Assembly (NCBI GenBank): GCA_035718045.1 | Contig: DASTHV010000005.1 | Location: 1-6,314, forward strand | DNA: 6,314 bases | DNA from: DASTHV01 sp035718045 | GTDB taxonomy: Bacteria > Patescibacteriota > Saccharimonadia > Saccharimonadales > UBA10212 | Direction: 5' to 3' | Shown: piece after piece, positions 5,885-6,314 of the stretch | Position numbering within the stretch: the first letter of the stretch is position 1 | Layout of the letters: each line of letters begins with the position of its first letter | The notes under the pieces: model-generated | Told to the model about the DNA's origin: nothing | What the model saw: the letters and a program-made list of their open reading frames with translations, nothing else | Database searches by the model: none | Position numbers and translations under genes: made by a program

Positions 5885-6150
5885 TACTTACTCCTCTTAC
5901 GGTTTTTGTTGGTGGCTTGATTGACTATATTGCCGACTATTTTAAAAATTGCAAACGGCGCCGCTGCCGAACGTTCTACCGCCGAGGCGGCGGCTTCTAC
6001 CGAGCCCGCTACGCTTTCGGCACGGTTAGTGACGCGTTTTACCGATTTTAGAATTTTTAAAACGTAAATCCCGACAACGATCAATACAAGCAAGAACAAA
6101 CTCAGAATCGAACTCACTACAATCAGAAGAACTAGGGCTGCCGTATTCAA
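5884..6150 (-). CDS. small single-pass membrane protein (YtxG/DUF948-like layout)
   Basis: An 88-residue protein: a long hydrophobic segment at about 5-31, a short basic stretch (KILKSVKRVTNR), then an alanine/serine/glutamate-rich helix (about 43-66) and a very basic tail ending NRKRSK. Size, topology and position just before a YtxH-like gene recall YtxG (DUF948) of Bacillus; the sequence similarity I can judge by eye is only general, so it may be an unrelated membrane protein. The start is TTG at 6150-6148: no in-frame ATG or GTG exists before an upstream stop, the hydrophobic segment needs this start, and a Shine-Dalgarno sequence is well placed. Its TAA overlaps the next gene's ATG by one base. 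Function unknown; an envelope location is inferred. Confidence 0.7.
   Translation of the reverse strand: MNTAALVLLIVVSSILSLFLLVLIVVGIYVLKILKSVKRVTNRAESVAGSVEAAASAVERSAAAPFAIFKIVGNIVNQATNKNRKRSK
5891..5897 (-). promoter_or_regulatory. strong Shine-Dalgarno site of the YtxH-like gene
   Basis: AGAGGAG ends 6 bases before the ATG at 5884 and lies inside the 3' end of the upstream gene. It contrasts with the absence of such sites in front of the promoter-proximal genes of the window. Confidence 0.75.
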
Positions 6151-6158
6151 TTTAGTAT

Positions 6159-6164
6159 TCCTTT
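6159..6164 (-). promoter_or_regulatory. Shine-Dalgarno site fixing the TTG start
   Basis: AAAGGA on the minus strand lies 8 bases before TTG 6150. An ATG at 6173-6171 farther upstream is in another frame and stops within 9 codons, so it is not the start of this gene. Confidence 0.65.
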
Positions 6165-6187
6165 CTTAATCATGCTCCGTCTAAAAA

Positions 6188-6193
6188 ATTATA
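6188..6193 (-). promoter_or_regulatory. probable -10 box for the two small membrane-protein genes
   Basis: TATAAT on the minus strand lies 37 bases before the TTG start, giving a leader of about 30 bases that contains the Shine-Dalgarno site. At 17-base spacing the -35 position reads TATAGA (6216-6211), a poor match; a perfect TTGACA is present at 6223-6218, but 24 bases away. gatB ends only 54 bases upstream of the -10 box with no clear terminator, so readthrough from gatB is also possible. Confidence 0.5.
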
Positions 6194-6246
6194 CACCAAT
6201 CAACTGTAACTCTATATTGTCAAACCGGACAAATCTGTAAGTTTTG

Positions 6247-6314
6247 CTACAAATGCTTTCTGATTATCTGTTGAGTCAGCTCAGGGTTAGCCTGACCACG
6301 GCTAGCCTTCATCA
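6247..6314 (-). CDS. gatB: C-terminal end of Asp-tRNA(Asn)/Glu-tRNA(Gln) amidotransferase subunit B
   Basis: Only the last 21 complete codons and the TAG stop are inside the window; the gene continues beyond the right edge. The visible residues read MKASRGQANPELTQQ followed by IIRKHL. The 'G(Q/K)VMK.(S/T)(R/K)GQANP' pattern close to the C-terminus is the hallmark of the GatB/YqeY tail domain, which contacts tRNA. GatB is part of the GatCAB complex that converts Glu-tRNA(Gln) (and Asp-tRNA(Asn)) to the amidated form in bacteria lacking the corresponding direct synthetase. The call rests on a short stretch, but one that is highly characteristic. It is co-directional with the small membrane genes and dnaE. 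A stand-alone YqeY-type protein with the same tail is the main alternative. Confidence 0.82.
   Translation of the reverse strand, partial: MKASRGQANPELTQQIIRKHL

Noticed and set aside
1..6314. CRISPR array, tRNA, rRNA, toxin-antitoxin or defence system
   Set aside because: No regularly spaced long repeats, no tRNA cloverleaf sequence was recognised, and every substantial reading frame is accounted for by a housekeeping or envelope gene.

Overview
The window looks like a housekeeping segment from a bacterium of the Candidate Phyla Radiation (Patescibacteria), most plausibly Saccharibacteria. This is inferred from gene content and style: a short PilB/GspE-like secretion ATPase start, a membrane-anchored CAP-domain protein with extra C-terminal membrane helices, a single-domain TrmH-type methyltransferase, compact spacing, and start sites placed directly after -10 boxes. 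TGA serves as an ordinary stop codon (it ends two of the genes and does not interrupt any), which argues against the recoded Gracilibacteria/SR1 lineages. No 16S or marker phylogeny is available in the window.

Layout: at the left edge is the first 37 codons of a minus-strand gene resembling a type II/IV pilus ATPase. It is transcribed divergently from a plus-strand pair: a SpoU/TrmH-family RNA methyltransferase (186-695) and a CAP/SCP-domain membrane protein (741-1769) that has its own good promoter. A 22-bp gap holding a perfect 9-bp inverted repeat separates this pair from a convergent minus-strand block. In transcription order that block is: the last codons of gatB (6314-6247), a small single-pass membrane protein (6150-5884), an overlapping YtxH-like protein (5884-5459), and dnaE, the replicative DNA polymerase III alpha subunit (5367-1792). 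dnaE fills more than half of the window.

Working together: gatB (Gln-/Asn-tRNA amidation) and dnaE (replication) are core information-processing genes. The two small envelope proteins between them form a translationally coupled pair that recalls the ytxG-ytxH arrangement of Firmicutes. The methyltransferase modifies RNA. The CAP protein and the secretion ATPase belong to the cell surface.

There is no obvious new defence or mobile system. The parts most worth a second look are regulatory. Three of the promoter-proximal genes have a -10 box seven or eight bases from the ATG and no Shine-Dalgarno sequence (apparent leaderless mRNAs), while the genes inside the small-protein operon have clear Shine-Dalgarno sites. 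The dnaE upstream gap is built largely from degenerate 7-bp TAGC-containing repeats in two opposed clusters, and the dnaE -10 box is partly made from one of these units. All non-coding gaps are shorter than 300 bases.
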